NCBI GenBank assembly: GCA_028293825.1
Contig: JAQGNY010000054.1
Location: 62,001 to 126,000, forward strand
Length of the DNA stretch: 64,000 bases
Direction: 5' to 3'
Source: Verrucomicrobiaceae bacterium
GTDB lineage: Bacteria > Pseudomonadota > Gammaproteobacteria > Pseudomonadales > CAMLJR01
In this document: positions 19,173 through 29,523 of the stretch, in pieces
How positions within the stretch are numbered: position 1 is the first letter of the stretch
Layout: the number at the start of each line of letters is the position of its first letter
Notes under the pieces: model-generated
Database searches by the model: none
The model's input: the letters and a program-made list of their open reading frames with translations, nothing else
What the model was told of the DNA's origin: nothing
Position numbers and translations under genes: made by a program

Positions 19173-21308
19173 CTATTGATTGAAATTAAGCGCGGTGCCG
19201 AGATAACCCATACGCTTGCCACCATTCGCCAGCAACGCGTCATCACGCGCGTTGAGACCATCGAGCGGTGTCAGCGAATAACGGTGCGTGATAAAACGCA
19301 AAATCGACGCCGTGTCGTATTGGGTGTGATCGACAAAACCCTTCTTCGCAAACGGCGACACGATCAACGCCGGAATACGCGTACCCGGTCCGATCAAATC
19401 GCCCTTCGGCGGTGCGACGTGATCGAACTGACCACCGAATTCGTCGTAAGTCACTACAACCAACATGTGTTGCCACTGCGGACTTTGCTGCAGCGTACTG
19501 ATCAGCCCGGCGATTTCATTGTCACCACTGGTCACATCGGTATAACCCGGATGCTGGTTCACACTGCCCTGCGGTTTGTAAAAAACCACGGCGGGCAAGG
19601 TGCCGGCTTGTGCTTGTGCGACCAGATCGGAACGATCTTTCAAATGATTTGCGCGCTCGGCCGGATGTTTAACCGGATCGAGCTCTGCAAAATAATTGAA
19701 CGGCTGATGATGAAATTGAAAATTAGGTGCGGGAGGAATTACATGACCAGCGCTGGTTGCAGCAGTCGAAACTGCATTCCAGGAGCCGGTGTACCACGCC
19801 CAATTAATTCCTTTCGCCGTTAATTGATCGCCGATATTAATTTGCGTTTGCGGCGGTAGCGTCGTCGCCGCGGCAGGGTTCGCAAACAACATTGTCGTAT
19901 CGGTCACCGCCGCTGTATTAGCACTCGGTTGATACGGCGGCTGCATGGTGTTAACCGCGCGATAAGTGTTGTCGCCAAAATAATTCAACGGCGCAATATT
20001 ACCGCTGCTGACAAAGCTTGGCGGCCCACTCAATGCCGACGTCGGCGAGGTTGCGGCAAGCGTTAAAAATGGCAGGTAATTGCCGTTGTGATCCGTGTTC
20101 AACGCGGCAATAGTTGGATGCGCGCCGGTGCTCGGATTATTCGCATTCGGATATTCCGGTGCGCATGCGCAAATTAAATATTGATGGTTGAGGAACGAAC
20201 CGCCAAATGCGCCCTGGAAAAAGTTATCGGCCAACGTGTATTGTTTGGCGATATTCCACAGTGCCATTTTGCTGCCGTCGAAATAACCCATCACCGTGCC
20301 ACCGGAATCGCCCCACGCCGCGAACGAATCGTTTTTGCCGTTGTTGATCTGCATTTGGTTTTCAAAGAAGCGGTGATACAAATCGCGTGTAATTTCACTT
20401 TGCGGAACTGGCGCGTAACCGTATTTGCTCAACGCGGTGGGATCATCGATTTGAAAGGCCGCATTCGCCCACACGCCGGTGGTTTGCGCCTGCGTTACTA
20501 CCGGCGCTTGTCCAGCCGCCGTCAAATTGCCCCACGCCGGCGGCAACGCCGCTAACGGCGAACCGTCGCGATCGATTTGTTTAATTTTTGCTGCTGCAGT
20601 GCGCAAACCATTGGCACCGGGAAAGAAACCGTACAGGTTATCGAAACTGCGGTTTTCCGCATAAATCACTACCACGGTTTGCACCGCATCCAGTGCGAGA
20701 CGATTGCGTAACGCGGTAATCAAATTACCGGCGGCGCCGGCATCGGCAACTGCATCGGCAATTCGAATCGATGCCAACGTCGTTTCGTTATTCAGCGCTG
20801 CAATCACGGCGGTATCGCCTTCGTTGCGAAAGTCCTCCAACAATTTTTCGGGGACCACGCCAACGCGGCTGGCGAGTTGCGCGCGCGCTGTCGTGAAATC
20901 GGCACCGCTGTCGATTTCAGCCTGTAACTCCGTAGAGATCGCACTCACTACCGCATTCGCCTGTGCCGGTGCGCGGAATACCAATGCTTGCGTAACTGGC
21001 GCGTTGTTAAACAGTGTTGTTCCCACTTTTATTTGCGCGATTACCGCGCCAGCACTTTGTCCATTGACGGGCAGCGAAAATTCGCCTTTGCCATTGGTGA
21101 CGACGCTCGGCTCATTGCTATCGCAACGGGCATTGGCGTTGGTATCGATGCAGACGCTGGCGTTTTGATAAACGCCAGCACCGCTAACGACACCTTTTAT
21201 GACAAGATTTGACGATCCGGAATTAATCGCAGTCGCGTGCGCGCTGGTGTGACCGACGCCAATTGCAGCGACCGCTGCGGCAATGGCAACTCTCAATTTC
21301 AGTGACAT
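19173..21308 (-). CDS. AcpA/phospholipase C-type phosphoesterase with N-terminal extra domain
   Basis: VVVIYAENRSFDNLYGFFPGANG...DNFFQGAFGGSFLNHQYLICACAP...VVVTYDEFGGQFDHVAPPKGD; start chosen at MSLKLRV (ORF runs to 21350). Confidence 0.9.
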   Translation of the reverse strand: MSLKLRVAIAAAVAAIGVGHTSAHATAINSGSSNLVIKGVVSGAGVYQNASVCIDTNANARCDSNEPSVVTNGKGEFSLPVNGQSAGAVIAQIKVGTTLFNNAPVTQALVFRAPAQANAVVSAISTELQAEIDSGADFTTARAQLASRVGVVPEKLLEDFRNEGDTAVIAALNNETTLASIRIADAVADAGAAGNLITALRNRLALDAVQTVVVIYAENRSFDNLYGFFPGANGLRTAAAKIKQIDRDGSPLAALPPAWGNLTAAGQAPVVTQAQTTGVWANAAFQIDDPTALSKYGYAPVPQSEITRDLYHRFFENQMQINNGKNDSFAAWGDSGGTVMGYFDGSKMALWNIAKQYTLADNFFQGAFGGSFLNHQYLICACAPEYPNANNPSTGAHPTIAALNTDHNGNYLPFLTLAATSPTSALSGPPSFVSSGNIAPLNYFGDNTYRAVNTMQPPYQPSANTAAVTDTTMLFANPAAATTLPPQTQINIGDQLTAKGINWAWYTGSWNAVSTAATSAGHVIPPAPNFQFHHQPFNYFAELDPVKHPAERANHLKDRSDLVAQAQAGTLPAVVFYKPQGSVNQHPGYTDVTSGDNEIAGLISTLQQSPQWQHMLVVVTYDEFGGQFDHVAPPKGDLIGPGTRIPALIVSPFAKKGFVDHTQYDTASILRFITHRYSLTPLDGLNARDDALLANGGKRMGYLGTALNFNQ

Positions 21309-21576
21309 GTTCACTCCCCTTTTGTAATCGCTGGTTTTAATCGCTGGCAATAATTTTTAATGGCTGGCATTCAGGATTTGCGAAAGCCGGCGCAAGCGCT
21401 GGGCTAACCGGCAAAATATCCCCTAAATGTGTTGCAGAATTTTTTAGAAAAAATGACTGGCGAAAAATAAATTTTCTGCTGGGACGGCGAGTGCGCGCGA
21501 CACATCGGCACTGTCATACGCGTGTAACAGTGTTCGTCGATAGTTCGCCTTTTGTTGCGATTTATCCAACCGAACG

Positions 21577-22860
21577 ATGAAAAATAACGCGCCCGAAATT
21601 CCACCTAAACACCAAAGCAATTCCTTGCATTTATCAGTGCTGCTGCTCGCAATTTTTATCGCCCTTTATGTAATAGCCGCGCGCGCAACGGATGTGGAAT
21701 CAGCGCCACGCGCATCCAAACCATTGCTCCCAGTATTGCCACCGCGCGTTGCCGCCGCTGCGCTCGAAGCGCTGGGGCGCACTTTATTTTTCGATAATAA
21801 TCTTTCGGCATCGCATAAAATGTCGTGCGCCAGCTGCCACGATCCGCTGCATGCGTATGGCCCAGCGAACGCAAAATCGGTTCAATTAGGCGGCGCCGAT
21901 TTGCAACAACAGGGCACGCGCGCCGCGCCGTCGTTGCGCTATCTGCAAAACGTACCGGCATTTACCGAACATTATTACGACGAAGATTTCGACGAGAGTG
22001 TCGACAACGGTCCCACCGGCGGGCGCACCTGGGATGGCCGTGCGCCGACCGCGCACGATCAGGCTGGCATTCCATTGTTGTCACCGTTTGAAATGGCAAA
22101 TACAGATATCGCAGACGTTGTCGCTACGTTGCAGCACGCAAACTATGCGCAAGAATTTCGACGCATATTCGGCAGCACTATTTTTAACGATCCACAATCT
22201 GCGTTTAAAGCGGCCAGTCTTGCGTTTGAAGTGTTTCAACAAAATGCAGCGGAGTTTTATCCGTATTCCAGCAAATACGACGCGGTGTTGCGCGGGCAGT
22301 CAAAATTATCCGCAGCAGAGCAACGCGGCCTCGAATTATTTAACGATGAACAAAAAGGTAATTGCGCGCACTGCCATCCGAGCAGAATTGGTTCGAACGG
22401 TGCTTTTCCGGCCTTCAGCGATTTTGGTTACATCGCAATCGGTGTTCCGCGCAATCGCGAGCTGCCTGCGAATACAGATGTAAATTTCCACGACCTCGGC
22501 TTGTGCGGCCCTTATCGCCGCGACCTCTCCGATCACGCCGATTACTGCGGCGCATTTCGCACGCCGACGTTGCGCAATGTGGCGCTGAAGCAAGCCTTCT
22601 TTCACAACGGATTTTTCCATACGCTCGAAGACGTGATGAATTTTTATAATGAGCGCGATATTCATCCGGAAAAATTTTATCCGCGCGCCGGTGACGGCAG
22701 CATTGAAGCGTTCGATGATTTACCCGCGCAGTACCACGAAAATATTAACGTCGAGCCGCCATTCGATCGAGGTCTCGGCGCAACACCGCCACTATCGCAA
22801 GACGAAATCAAAGAAATTATCGCGTTTATGAAAACACTTACCGATGGCTATCATCCCTAA
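21577..22860 (+). CDS. Di-haem cytochrome c peroxidase / MauG-like protein
   Basis: Two CxxCH motifs (CASCH, CAHCH); GRTLFFDNNLSASHKMSCASCHDP; FRTPTLRNVALKQAFFHNGFFHTLEDVMNFYN. Confidence 0.93.
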   Translation: MKNNAPEIPPKHQSNSLHLSVLLLAIFIALYVIAARATDVESAPRASKPLLPVLPPRVAAAALEALGRTLFFDNNLSASHKMSCASCHDPLHAYGPANAKSVQLGGADLQQQGTRAAPSLRYLQNVPAFTEHYYDEDFDESVDNGPTGGRTWDGRAPTAHDQAGIPLLSPFEMANTDIADVVATLQHANYAQEFRRIFGSTIFNDPQSAFKAASLAFEVFQQNAAEFYPYSSKYDAVLRGQSKLSAAEQRGLELFNDEQKGNCAHCHPSRIGSNGAFPAFSDFGYIAIGVPRNRELPANTDVNFHDLGLCGPYRRDLSDHADYCGAFRTPTLRNVALKQAFFHNGFFHTLEDVMNFYNERDIHPEKFYPRAGDGSIEAFDDLPAQYHENINVEPPFDRGLGATPPLSQDEIKEIIAFMKTLTDGYHP

Positions 22861-22922
22861 CGGACGTATTATTTTATTGCGCTAATGTGAATGAAAAAGA
22901 TAAGCGACAACAATCTGCCGAT

Positions 22923-23312
22923 TCATGCGTGATGAAATTCCACAATGATCTTTGAGTGCGGTTCCGGGAAAAACGGTAGTTGTTTTTTAAATGTTCGAAA
23001 ATGAAAATGGCGCGAACCGGCGATTTCCAACTCGGCATTTTCGTGCCAAATTTCAGCACCGGAAGGATCAACAACCGCAATATGCACGTCCCCATTTAAC
23101 GAGCTGACATCGCGCTTTCGCACCTCACCAAGAACAAACACGATATTGTTTTGTTGCTCAAATCGCGCGCTGACCTCAGGTGCATCAGCTGTCGCCGAAA
23201 TTTCTAGAGTCAAATTATCTACCGACCTCAGCGGCTGTAACTGAGGTTGTGAGCTACAGGCGAACAGACACAGCGCCGTCAAAAAAATTAATATTCGTTT
23301 TAAAAAAACCAC
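22923..23312 (-). CDS. Small predicted lipoprotein, unknown function
   Basis: 129 aa; lipobox-like LFACSS after hydrophobic N-terminus. Confidence 0.6.
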   Translation of the reverse strand: MVFLKRILIFLTALCLFACSSQPQLQPLRSVDNLTLEISATADAPEVSARFEQQNNIVFVLGEVRKRDVSSLNGDVHIAVVDPSGAEIWHENAELEIAGSRHFHFRTFKKQLPFFPEPHSKIIVEFHHA

Positions 23313-23332
23313 GTCGACAATCTGCCTGTGGT

Positions 23333-24442
23333 CTATTTAAAGTCGCATTGCATTTGCTGCTGAATACTGAGATGACGCGTCGATTGTGCGCAAAGCCCGG
23401 CGTAACTCGTGAATAGAGGCGATGCTTCGACACCCTCCGACAGTAAGCGGCCATTGCCGAATACATAATTTAAATCGGCGAAGCCTGCATACAATCGCAG
23501 CGCGCGCATGACCAAACGTCGATTGCAAGGGCCGAGACGTGCTTCGAATTCGCGCGCGAGCTGTGGTATGTCTTCTTCTTTGACTTGGCGATAATTATCG
23601 CCAAACGGCGCTTGCCCGAGGCCGTCCGCCAAAGCGATTTCAATATCCTCAAAAGTACAGCTCGAACCCGAGCCTGCCGAAATATGATAAAGATCGTAAG
23701 CGAGTTCATCTTTCAGCAGCAGTTTTACCAATGCGTCCGCGCAATAATCCACGGGTATCACATCGATTTTCTCGTCGAGTGAACACGTAAACTGTTGCAA
23801 TAGCTGCCCCATGCGAAACACCCAAAAAATACTGCTGGAAGGCTTGCAACCCAATTGCGTGTGGCCGACGACAATCGACGGCCGTGCGACCACCAACGGG
23901 AAATCCGGCAACTCTTCATGCAGGCGCTGCTCTATCGCCGCTTTCGACGCGGTATAGGGAACAAGATGCTCGTCGGCGGGTGCCACATTCCACGATTCGG
24001 TTACCGGCGACTGTTGCGAATCACCGCAAGCCATTGCAGTACCAACATGTAGAAACCGTTTCAGGCTCGCCACTTCAGCCATGCGCCGTGCAAACTCAAA
24101 CGTGCCATCGACATTTACTGGCCATATCAATGGATTTTTTCCAAAAGACGTAATCGCTGCACAATTAATCACGTGTGTAATTGTGTCGAGGCGCGAATCG
24201 TCGCTAAATGCTGCAACGTTAGTGAAGTCTCCAATTAAAATATCAGCGTCGGTCAATTTTTCGAGCGCTGCGCTAGCAACATCCAACGTGCGCAAATTTT
24301 CTTTCACGCGTTGCAAACCTTCGGCAGCGGTATCGGCGCGAACCAGCAGTAGTAAATTATTTGTAGACTGGCTGGCTAATAAATTGGCAATGACTGCGCC
24401 GCCGAGAAATCCGGTGGCACCGCTAACGAAAATATTTTTCAT
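23333..24442 (-). CDS. NAD-dependent epimerase / thioester-reductase-like extended SDR
   Basis: IFVSGATGFLGGAVIANLL; HVINCAAITSFGK; VPYTASKAAIEQ. Confidence 0.87.
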   Translation of the reverse strand: MKNIFVSGATGFLGGAVIANLLASQSTNNLLLLVRADTAAEGLQRVKENLRTLDVASAALEKLTDADILIGDFTNVAAFSDDSRLDTITHVINCAAITSFGKNPLIWPVNVDGTFEFARRMAEVASLKRFLHVGTAMACGDSQQSPVTESWNVAPADEHLVPYTASKAAIEQRLHEELPDFPLVVARPSIVVGHTQLGCKPSSSIFWVFRMGQLLQQFTCSLDEKIDVIPVDYCADALVKLLLKDELAYDLYHISAGSGSSCTFEDIEIALADGLGQAPFGDNYRQVKEEDIPQLAREFEARLGPCNRRLVMRALRLYAGFADLNYVFGNGRLLSEGVEASPLFTSYAGLCAQSTRHLSIQQQMQCDFK

Positions 24443-24528
24443 GTTGCTTCCATAACGTTTGGCAGGGACGCATTAGTACACGTTTGTCTTACGTACAACT
24501 GACTTCGTCGACTTATTGTTCGAGGGAG

Positions 24529-25311
24529 CTAATATCGGTAGGAGGCAAACACGCCAGCGGTCAAATACGGACCGCCGCTAGTAAGCGGACTTTGCGCAGC
24601 GCTATCGAGATAGCGCAATTGGCCGATCTGCGCATCAAGTGCCAGCTTCTGCGAATAGCGATATTCATAACCGACCGCGCTATTTAGCGTTAGCCAACCG
24701 CCACGTGGTGAATACGGTGCATATCCCGACGCTGCTGACTGTTCAGCGCTCACGCCGTAATACGATTGTGCATATGCGCCATCGCTCGCATTCGCCGTTA
24801 TATCGACGTAAATGCTTTTATTTTGCGCCAGCGGTAAGCCGCCGCTAAATTCCAATTTGTACAACCAGCCCATCGAGCCCGCTGTTGCTTTACTCGCCTT
24901 CGCGTAGAAATCGAGTGCGTCTCGAATCGGTTCCCATTCGATAAATACCGCCGGCGCGAGCGCGCCATCAATATTACCTAGCCCGCGATAACGTGATTCT
25001 GCTGCCACACGACGGCCATATTGATAATCGAGCAAAGCACCGATATGAACCGGGCGATCGCGAAATAAGGCTACTCCAATACCGTTTTCTGAATCGATTA
25101 AAAAAATGTCGCTGCGATAAACCAATGCAACGGCGGGCGACCAGCGCGGGACAATCAACACACCATCTAATTGCGACACGGCGCTTAGATTTGCACCGGC
25201 GCTGATTTCGACGGTTGTGGTGTTTTCCTGCGCCACGGCCACGCGCACCATCATCGATAGCAAAAATATTTGCAGCAGTAAAAATCTATTTGTTTGCCGC
25301 TGATTAATCAC
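24529..25311 (-). CDS. MipA/OmpV family outer-membrane protein
   Basis: Signal peptide and MipA-like strands (VPRWSPAVALVYRSDIFLIDSENGIGVAL, GGPYLTAGVFASYRY); GTG start overlaps the RND stop codon. Confidence 0.83.
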   Translation of the reverse strand: MINQRQTNRFLLLQIFLLSMMVRVAVAQENTTTVEISAGANLSAVSQLDGVLIVPRWSPAVALVYRSDIFLIDSENGIGVALFRDRPVHIGALLDYQYGRRVAAESRYRGLGNIDGALAPAVFIEWEPIRDALDFYAKASKATAGSMGWLYKLEFSGGLPLAQNKSIYVDITANASDGAYAQSYYGVSAEQSAASGYAPYSPRGGWLTLNSAVGYEYRYSQKLALDAQIGQLRYLDSAAQSPLTSGGPYLTAGVFASYRY

Positions 25312-28300
25312 AATGTCGCTTTCTCTTTGCTAAACCACCGCATAAACAACAGCGGCGCTAACAACAACGTAAATGCCGTCGCTGTAATTAATCCACCGAC
25401 GATAACTACCGCGAACGGGCGCTGTGTTTCAGAACCGATACTGTGTGAAAGCGCGGCCGGCAATAAACCGAGGCCCGCCATTAACGCCGTCATTAAAATG
25501 GGGCGCAAGCGAATCGTGGCGCCGTCGAGCACCGCATCGATCAATGTTTTCCCCTGCTTAATGCCGTCGGCAAATTGCTCGACCATAATCACGCCGTTCT
25601 GCACGGAAATACCCGCAACTGCAATAAAGCCGACAGCGGCCGATATCGAAAGATGCAATCCCGCCAGCGCCAAACCGGCAAGCCCGCCAATCCAAGTAAA
25701 CGGAATTAGCACTAATACCAACGCCGCCAAACGCATTGAGCGAAAAGCCATAAACGACAAAATAAAAATACCGACAACGGACAGCGGCACAATCACAGCG
25801 AGACGGTGCATCGCGCGCTGCTGATTTTCAAATTGGCCGCCCCAGGTCATGGTGTAGTCCGGCGGCAGATGCACTTGAGCGGCGACGGTTCGCATTGCCT
25901 CCGCGACAAAACTACCTTGATCTCGCCCCAATAAATTTGCTTTAACCGAAACATTGCGCTCGCCACTTTCGCGACCGATACGAGCGGCACCCTGCCTTAC
26001 GGAAATACTTGCCAGCTCACCCAACGGTAACGTACCTGTGCCGGTGCCAGACAGCGCGATAGGAATTTCAGCGATATCATCAATCGCATCGCGCGCTTCT
26101 TCACGCAGACGCACGGTCACCGCAAATTGGCGATCGCCTTCGTAAAAATTATTTACCGTGCTGCCGGCGAGCGCCGTCTGAATGGCGGAATTTACCGCGC
26201 CGATATCGATACCGTAACGCGCGATTTTTTCGCGATTTATTTCGATATCAAGTTCCGACTGTCCGCCTACCTTGATCGCTTCGACATCGGTGGCGCCGCG
26301 TATGCCGGAAATAATTGTCGCAACCTGACGCGATTTTTCTTCCAGCACATCCAAATCGGGACCAAATATTTTTACCGCGATCTCGCCCTTAACACCGCTT
26401 ATCGATTCCTCGACATTATCCTCAATCACTTGCGAAAAATTGGTCGGAACGCCGGGAATACGGTGAATTTTTTGCGTCATGTCAGCAATCAAATCGTCCT
26501 TATTGGCGAACCGCCATTCTCTGTGTGGACGCAAATCGGCGAGAATCTCCATATTATTCGGACCTTTCGCGTCGGTGCCGTCATCGGGTCGTCCTACTTG
26601 GCTGATAACGTCGGAAACTTCCGAGTAACTGCGCAAAATAGCGCGAATGGCATGCTCTACTTCGCGACTCTTTTCCAGATTAGTCGCCTGCGGCAAATTA
26701 ATTGATAGCCAGATATTCCCCTCATCGAGCTTCGGTAAAAATTCAGTGCCGAGTCGCGTTCCGAGTAATAGCGCTAACCCCAACAATCCCACCGATAGAA
26801 TTATCCAGATGGTGTCCCGCTGCATCCGCGCGATTAAAAATTCACGATAACCGCGCTGCAACCGACTCATCCACGGGCTGTGTTTTTCGGAAAAATCAAA
26901 TCGAATAATTACAAATGACAGCAGTGCGGGAATCAATGTCAACGTCAGTAATATTGCGCCGAGTATCGCGAAGCTCAGCGTATACGTCATCGGCGAAAAT
27001 ATTTTTCCCTCAACGCGCTGGAACGTAAAAATTGGCAGGAAAGCCAAAATAATTATGGCTTTTGCAAATAAAATGGGATGACCCATTTCCACTGCGGTGG
27101 AGCGCAACGCATTCATGCGCCAGCGCGGCGTATCGTGACTCGGTGGACCCAATGTTTTATCGAGCGCAAGACGCACCATCAGCGCCTCGACCAATACCAC
27201 TGCGCCGTCGACGATAATTCCGAAATCGACCGCGCCCAGCGAAATCAAATTGGCCGACACACCGCGCAAATGCATCAATAAAAAAGCGAATAGCAGCGCC
27301 AGCGGAATTACCGCAGCAACAATGACAGCGGCGATCGGTGAGCGTAAAAATACAATTAAAATAACGAGCACCAGAAATGCGCCCATCAGCATATTTTCTT
27401 CGACGGTGCGCACGGTATGGTTAACCAGTTCGGTGCGATCGTAAATTGGCAGCAGGTGGTAGCCACTCGGCAAGCGCTGCTCAATGCCTGGGATAGCCGC
27501 TTTAAGTGCTGCAATAACCGCGCTGGGATTTTGCGCCTTGGTCATCTGCACGACGCCTTCAACCACATCGTCCTGATCGTTATACGAGACAATGCCGGAG
27601 CGCGCGCGCTGGCCGATAGCGATGGTCGCAATATCGCGAATTAAAATTGCTTTGCCATTCTGCGTCGATACCGCCACTTGGCCGATATCGTCCTCGGTAT
27701 GAAATAAACCGATGCTGCGCACAACTAACGCTTCATCGCCGCGGCGCAAAATACCGCCGCCAGTGTTCGCGCTGCCGCTACTTAATGCGGCGTTGATCTG
27801 CGCCAAGTTGACGTCGTATTTGCGCATTAGTTGCGGATCGATGCTTACTTGGTATTCCTTAACCGCGCCACCGAAACTGGCGACATCCGCCACGCCAGGA
27901 ATCGCGCGCAACGCCGGCCGTACCACCCAATCCTGCAGCTCGCGAATTTTTTCCAGCGTGGTGCCGGCAGGCGCTTCGAGAATGTAGCGGTATATTTCAC
28001 CGACAGCCGTTGTGAGCGGCGCCAGACCTGGTTGAATACCAAGTGGCAACGCCACATTCTGCAATTTCTCCATCACCTGTTGGCGCGCAAAATAATCGTC
28101 GGTGTTGTCTTCGAACGTCAACGTCACTACCGATAAACCGAAAATAGATACGGAGCGCAATTGCGTCATATGCGGCACGCCATTCATTTCGCGCTCAATC
28201 GGTAAACTGATCGATCGCTCGATTTCTTCCGGCGCTAATCCGGGTGCTTGTGTAATGATTTGCACCTGCACATCTTGCACGTCGGGAAATGCCTCAATCG

Positions 28301-28403
28301 GCAAATTCACCAGCGCGTAAATGCCGCCAATCATCACCGCAATAACGGCAGCGATTACAAAGTTGCGTTGCTCCAGCGCAAAACTAACCAGGCGCGATAA
28401 CAT
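25308..28403 (-). CDS. CzcA-like heavy-metal efflux RND transporter
   Basis: 1031 aa; NLPIEAFPDVQDVQVQIITQAPGLAPEEIE; DFGIIVDGAVVLVE motif of the HME-RND subfamily. Confidence 0.94.
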   Translation of the reverse strand: MLSRLVSFALEQRNFVIAAVIAVMIGGIYALVNLPIEAFPDVQDVQVQIITQAPGLAPEEIERSISLPIEREMNGVPHMTQLRSVSIFGLSVVTLTFEDNTDDYFARQQVMEKLQNVALPLGIQPGLAPLTTAVGEIYRYILEAPAGTTLEKIRELQDWVVRPALRAIPGVADVASFGGAVKEYQVSIDPQLMRKYDVNLAQINAALSSGSANTGGGILRRGDEALVVRSIGLFHTEDDIGQVAVSTQNGKAILIRDIATIAIGQRARSGIVSYNDQDDVVEGVVQMTKAQNPSAVIAALKAAIPGIEQRLPSGYHLLPIYDRTELVNHTVRTVEENMLMGAFLVLVILIVFLRSPIAAVIVAAVIPLALLFAFLLMHLRGVSANLISLGAVDFGIIVDGAVVLVEALMVRLALDKTLGPPSHDTPRWRMNALRSTAVEMGHPILFAKAIIILAFLPIFTFQRVEGKIFSPMTYTLSFAILGAILLTLTLIPALLSFVIIRFDFSEKHSPWMSRLQRGYREFLIARMQRDTIWIILSVGLLGLALLLGTRLGTEFLPKLDEGNIWLSINLPQATNLEKSREVEHAIRAILRSYSEVSDVISQVGRPDDGTDAKGPNNMEILADLRPHREWRFANKDDLIADMTQKIHRIPGVPTNFSQVIEDNVEESISGVKGEIAVKIFGPDLDVLEEKSRQVATIISGIRGATDVEAIKVGGQSELDIEINREKIARYGIDIGAVNSAIQTALAGSTVNNFYEGDRQFAVTVRLREEARDAIDDIAEIPIALSGTGTGTLPLGELASISVRQGAARIGRESGERNVSVKANLLGRDQGSFVAEAMRTVAAQVHLPPDYTMTWGGQFENQQRAMHRLAVIVPLSVVGIFILSFMAFRSMRLAALVLVLIPFTWIGGLAGLALAGLHLSISAAVGFIAVAGISVQNGVIMVEQFADGIKQGKTLIDAVLDGATIRLRPILMTALMAGLGLLPAALSHSIGSETQRPFAVVIVGGLITATAFTLLLAPLLFMRWFSKEKATL

Positions 28404-28404
28404 C

Positions 28405-29523
28405 TCAGTCGCCCTGCATTTCAGCGTTTAACAACAACGCGCCGCCTACAACAATGCGCTCATCGGCCTGCACACCCTGTTCGATATAGCTGTCGTCGTG
28501 GCCGCGATAAGCAAGTGTTACCGCGCGCTTTTGCAATACGCCTGCTTTCTGTTCGACGAATAAATAGGTTTTTACGCCTTCATTAATTAGCGCGGTATTC
28601 GGCACACGCGGGCGCGACACGTTGCCACCCAGCGGTGTCGCGCGCACATACATCTCAGGCTTCAGGCGCTCGCTGTCATCGTGCAATACGCAATGCACCG
28701 TGACGCGCCGCGTTTGTGAATCCAATGTCTTTCCAATGAACACCACGCTGGTTTCAAATGTTTCGCCAGGGTATGCATCGGTTTGCAAGGTGAAATGTTG
28801 TCCGAGCGACAGCTTATTCAAATCATTTTCAGCGGCTTCGATATCGATCCATAATCGCGTCGGATCGGTAACAACAAATAGCGGCGCGGTGATATCCGCC
28901 GCGACTTCAGAGCCGGTACTGATTTTTCGTTCGGTAACAACACCCGCGATCGGGCTGCGCAAATGATAATTAACGTCGCGGTCGCCGCCCAAATTATGCA
29001 GACGCTGTGCTGCGCGTTCGAACTCAGCGTGCGTCTGCGCAAGATCGTCAGCTGCCGCTTCATAATCTTTCTCTGCGATAACCTCACCATCAAAAAGCAA
29101 CTTGGCGCGCGCGAATGCTTTTGTCTTCAACTGCAAATCGGATTGCGCTTTATGTAAATCAGCGCGCGCCTGCCCAAACTCCGGCGCATCTATTTCAACC
29201 AACGATTGTCCAGCTTGCACGAGATCGCCGAGATGCACCTGAATTTTTGTGATGCGCCCTGCTATCGGTGCGGTAATGCGCGCCGTCACGTCGTCGTCAT
29301 AAGTGACACGGCCGTGCAACGGTTCCAGAGCCGGAATAATTTCGTTTTTAATCGCGGCAATTTGTAAGTAAGCAAGCTGCGGCGCATCAGCATCCAGCCG
29401 TAAAATATTAGGCTCACGTACCTTTGGCGAAGCATCGATAGTCGGCTCTGCGCGATTGGAAAAAATAAAAGCAGCCACCACTATTAATGCCGTCGCCGCG
29501 ATCATTGCGTATATGCGTTTCAT
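28405..29523 (-). CDS. RND efflux periplasmic adaptor (CzcB-like)
   Basis: HlyD-type hairpin ITAPIAGRITKIQVHLGDLVQAGQSLVEIDAPEFGQA; in operon with RND. Confidence 0.91.
   Translation of the reverse strand: MKRIYAMIAATALIVVAAFIFSNRAEPTIDASPKVREPNILRLDADAPQLAYLQIAAIKNEIIPALEPLHGRVTYDDDVTARITAPIAGRITKIQVHLGDLVQAGQSLVEIDAPEFGQARADLHKAQSDLQLKTKAFARAKLLFDGEVIAEKDYEAAADDLAQTHAEFERAAQRLHNLGGDRDVNYHLRSPIAGVVTERKISTGSEVAADITAPLFVVTDPTRLWIDIEAAENDLNKLSLGQHFTLQTDAYPGETFETSVVFIGKTLDSQTRRVTVHCVLHDDSERLKPEMYVRATPLGGNVSRPRVPNTALINEGVKTYLFVEQKAGVLQKRAVTLAYRGHDDSYIEQGVQADERIVVGGALLLNAEMQGD

Noticed and set aside
19176-19823. 215-aa plus-strand ORF
   Set aside because: Antisense to the phosphoesterase catalytic region; no recognisable domain.
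25294-25824. 176-aa plus-strand ORF
   Set aside because: Antisense to the C-terminus of the RND transporter.
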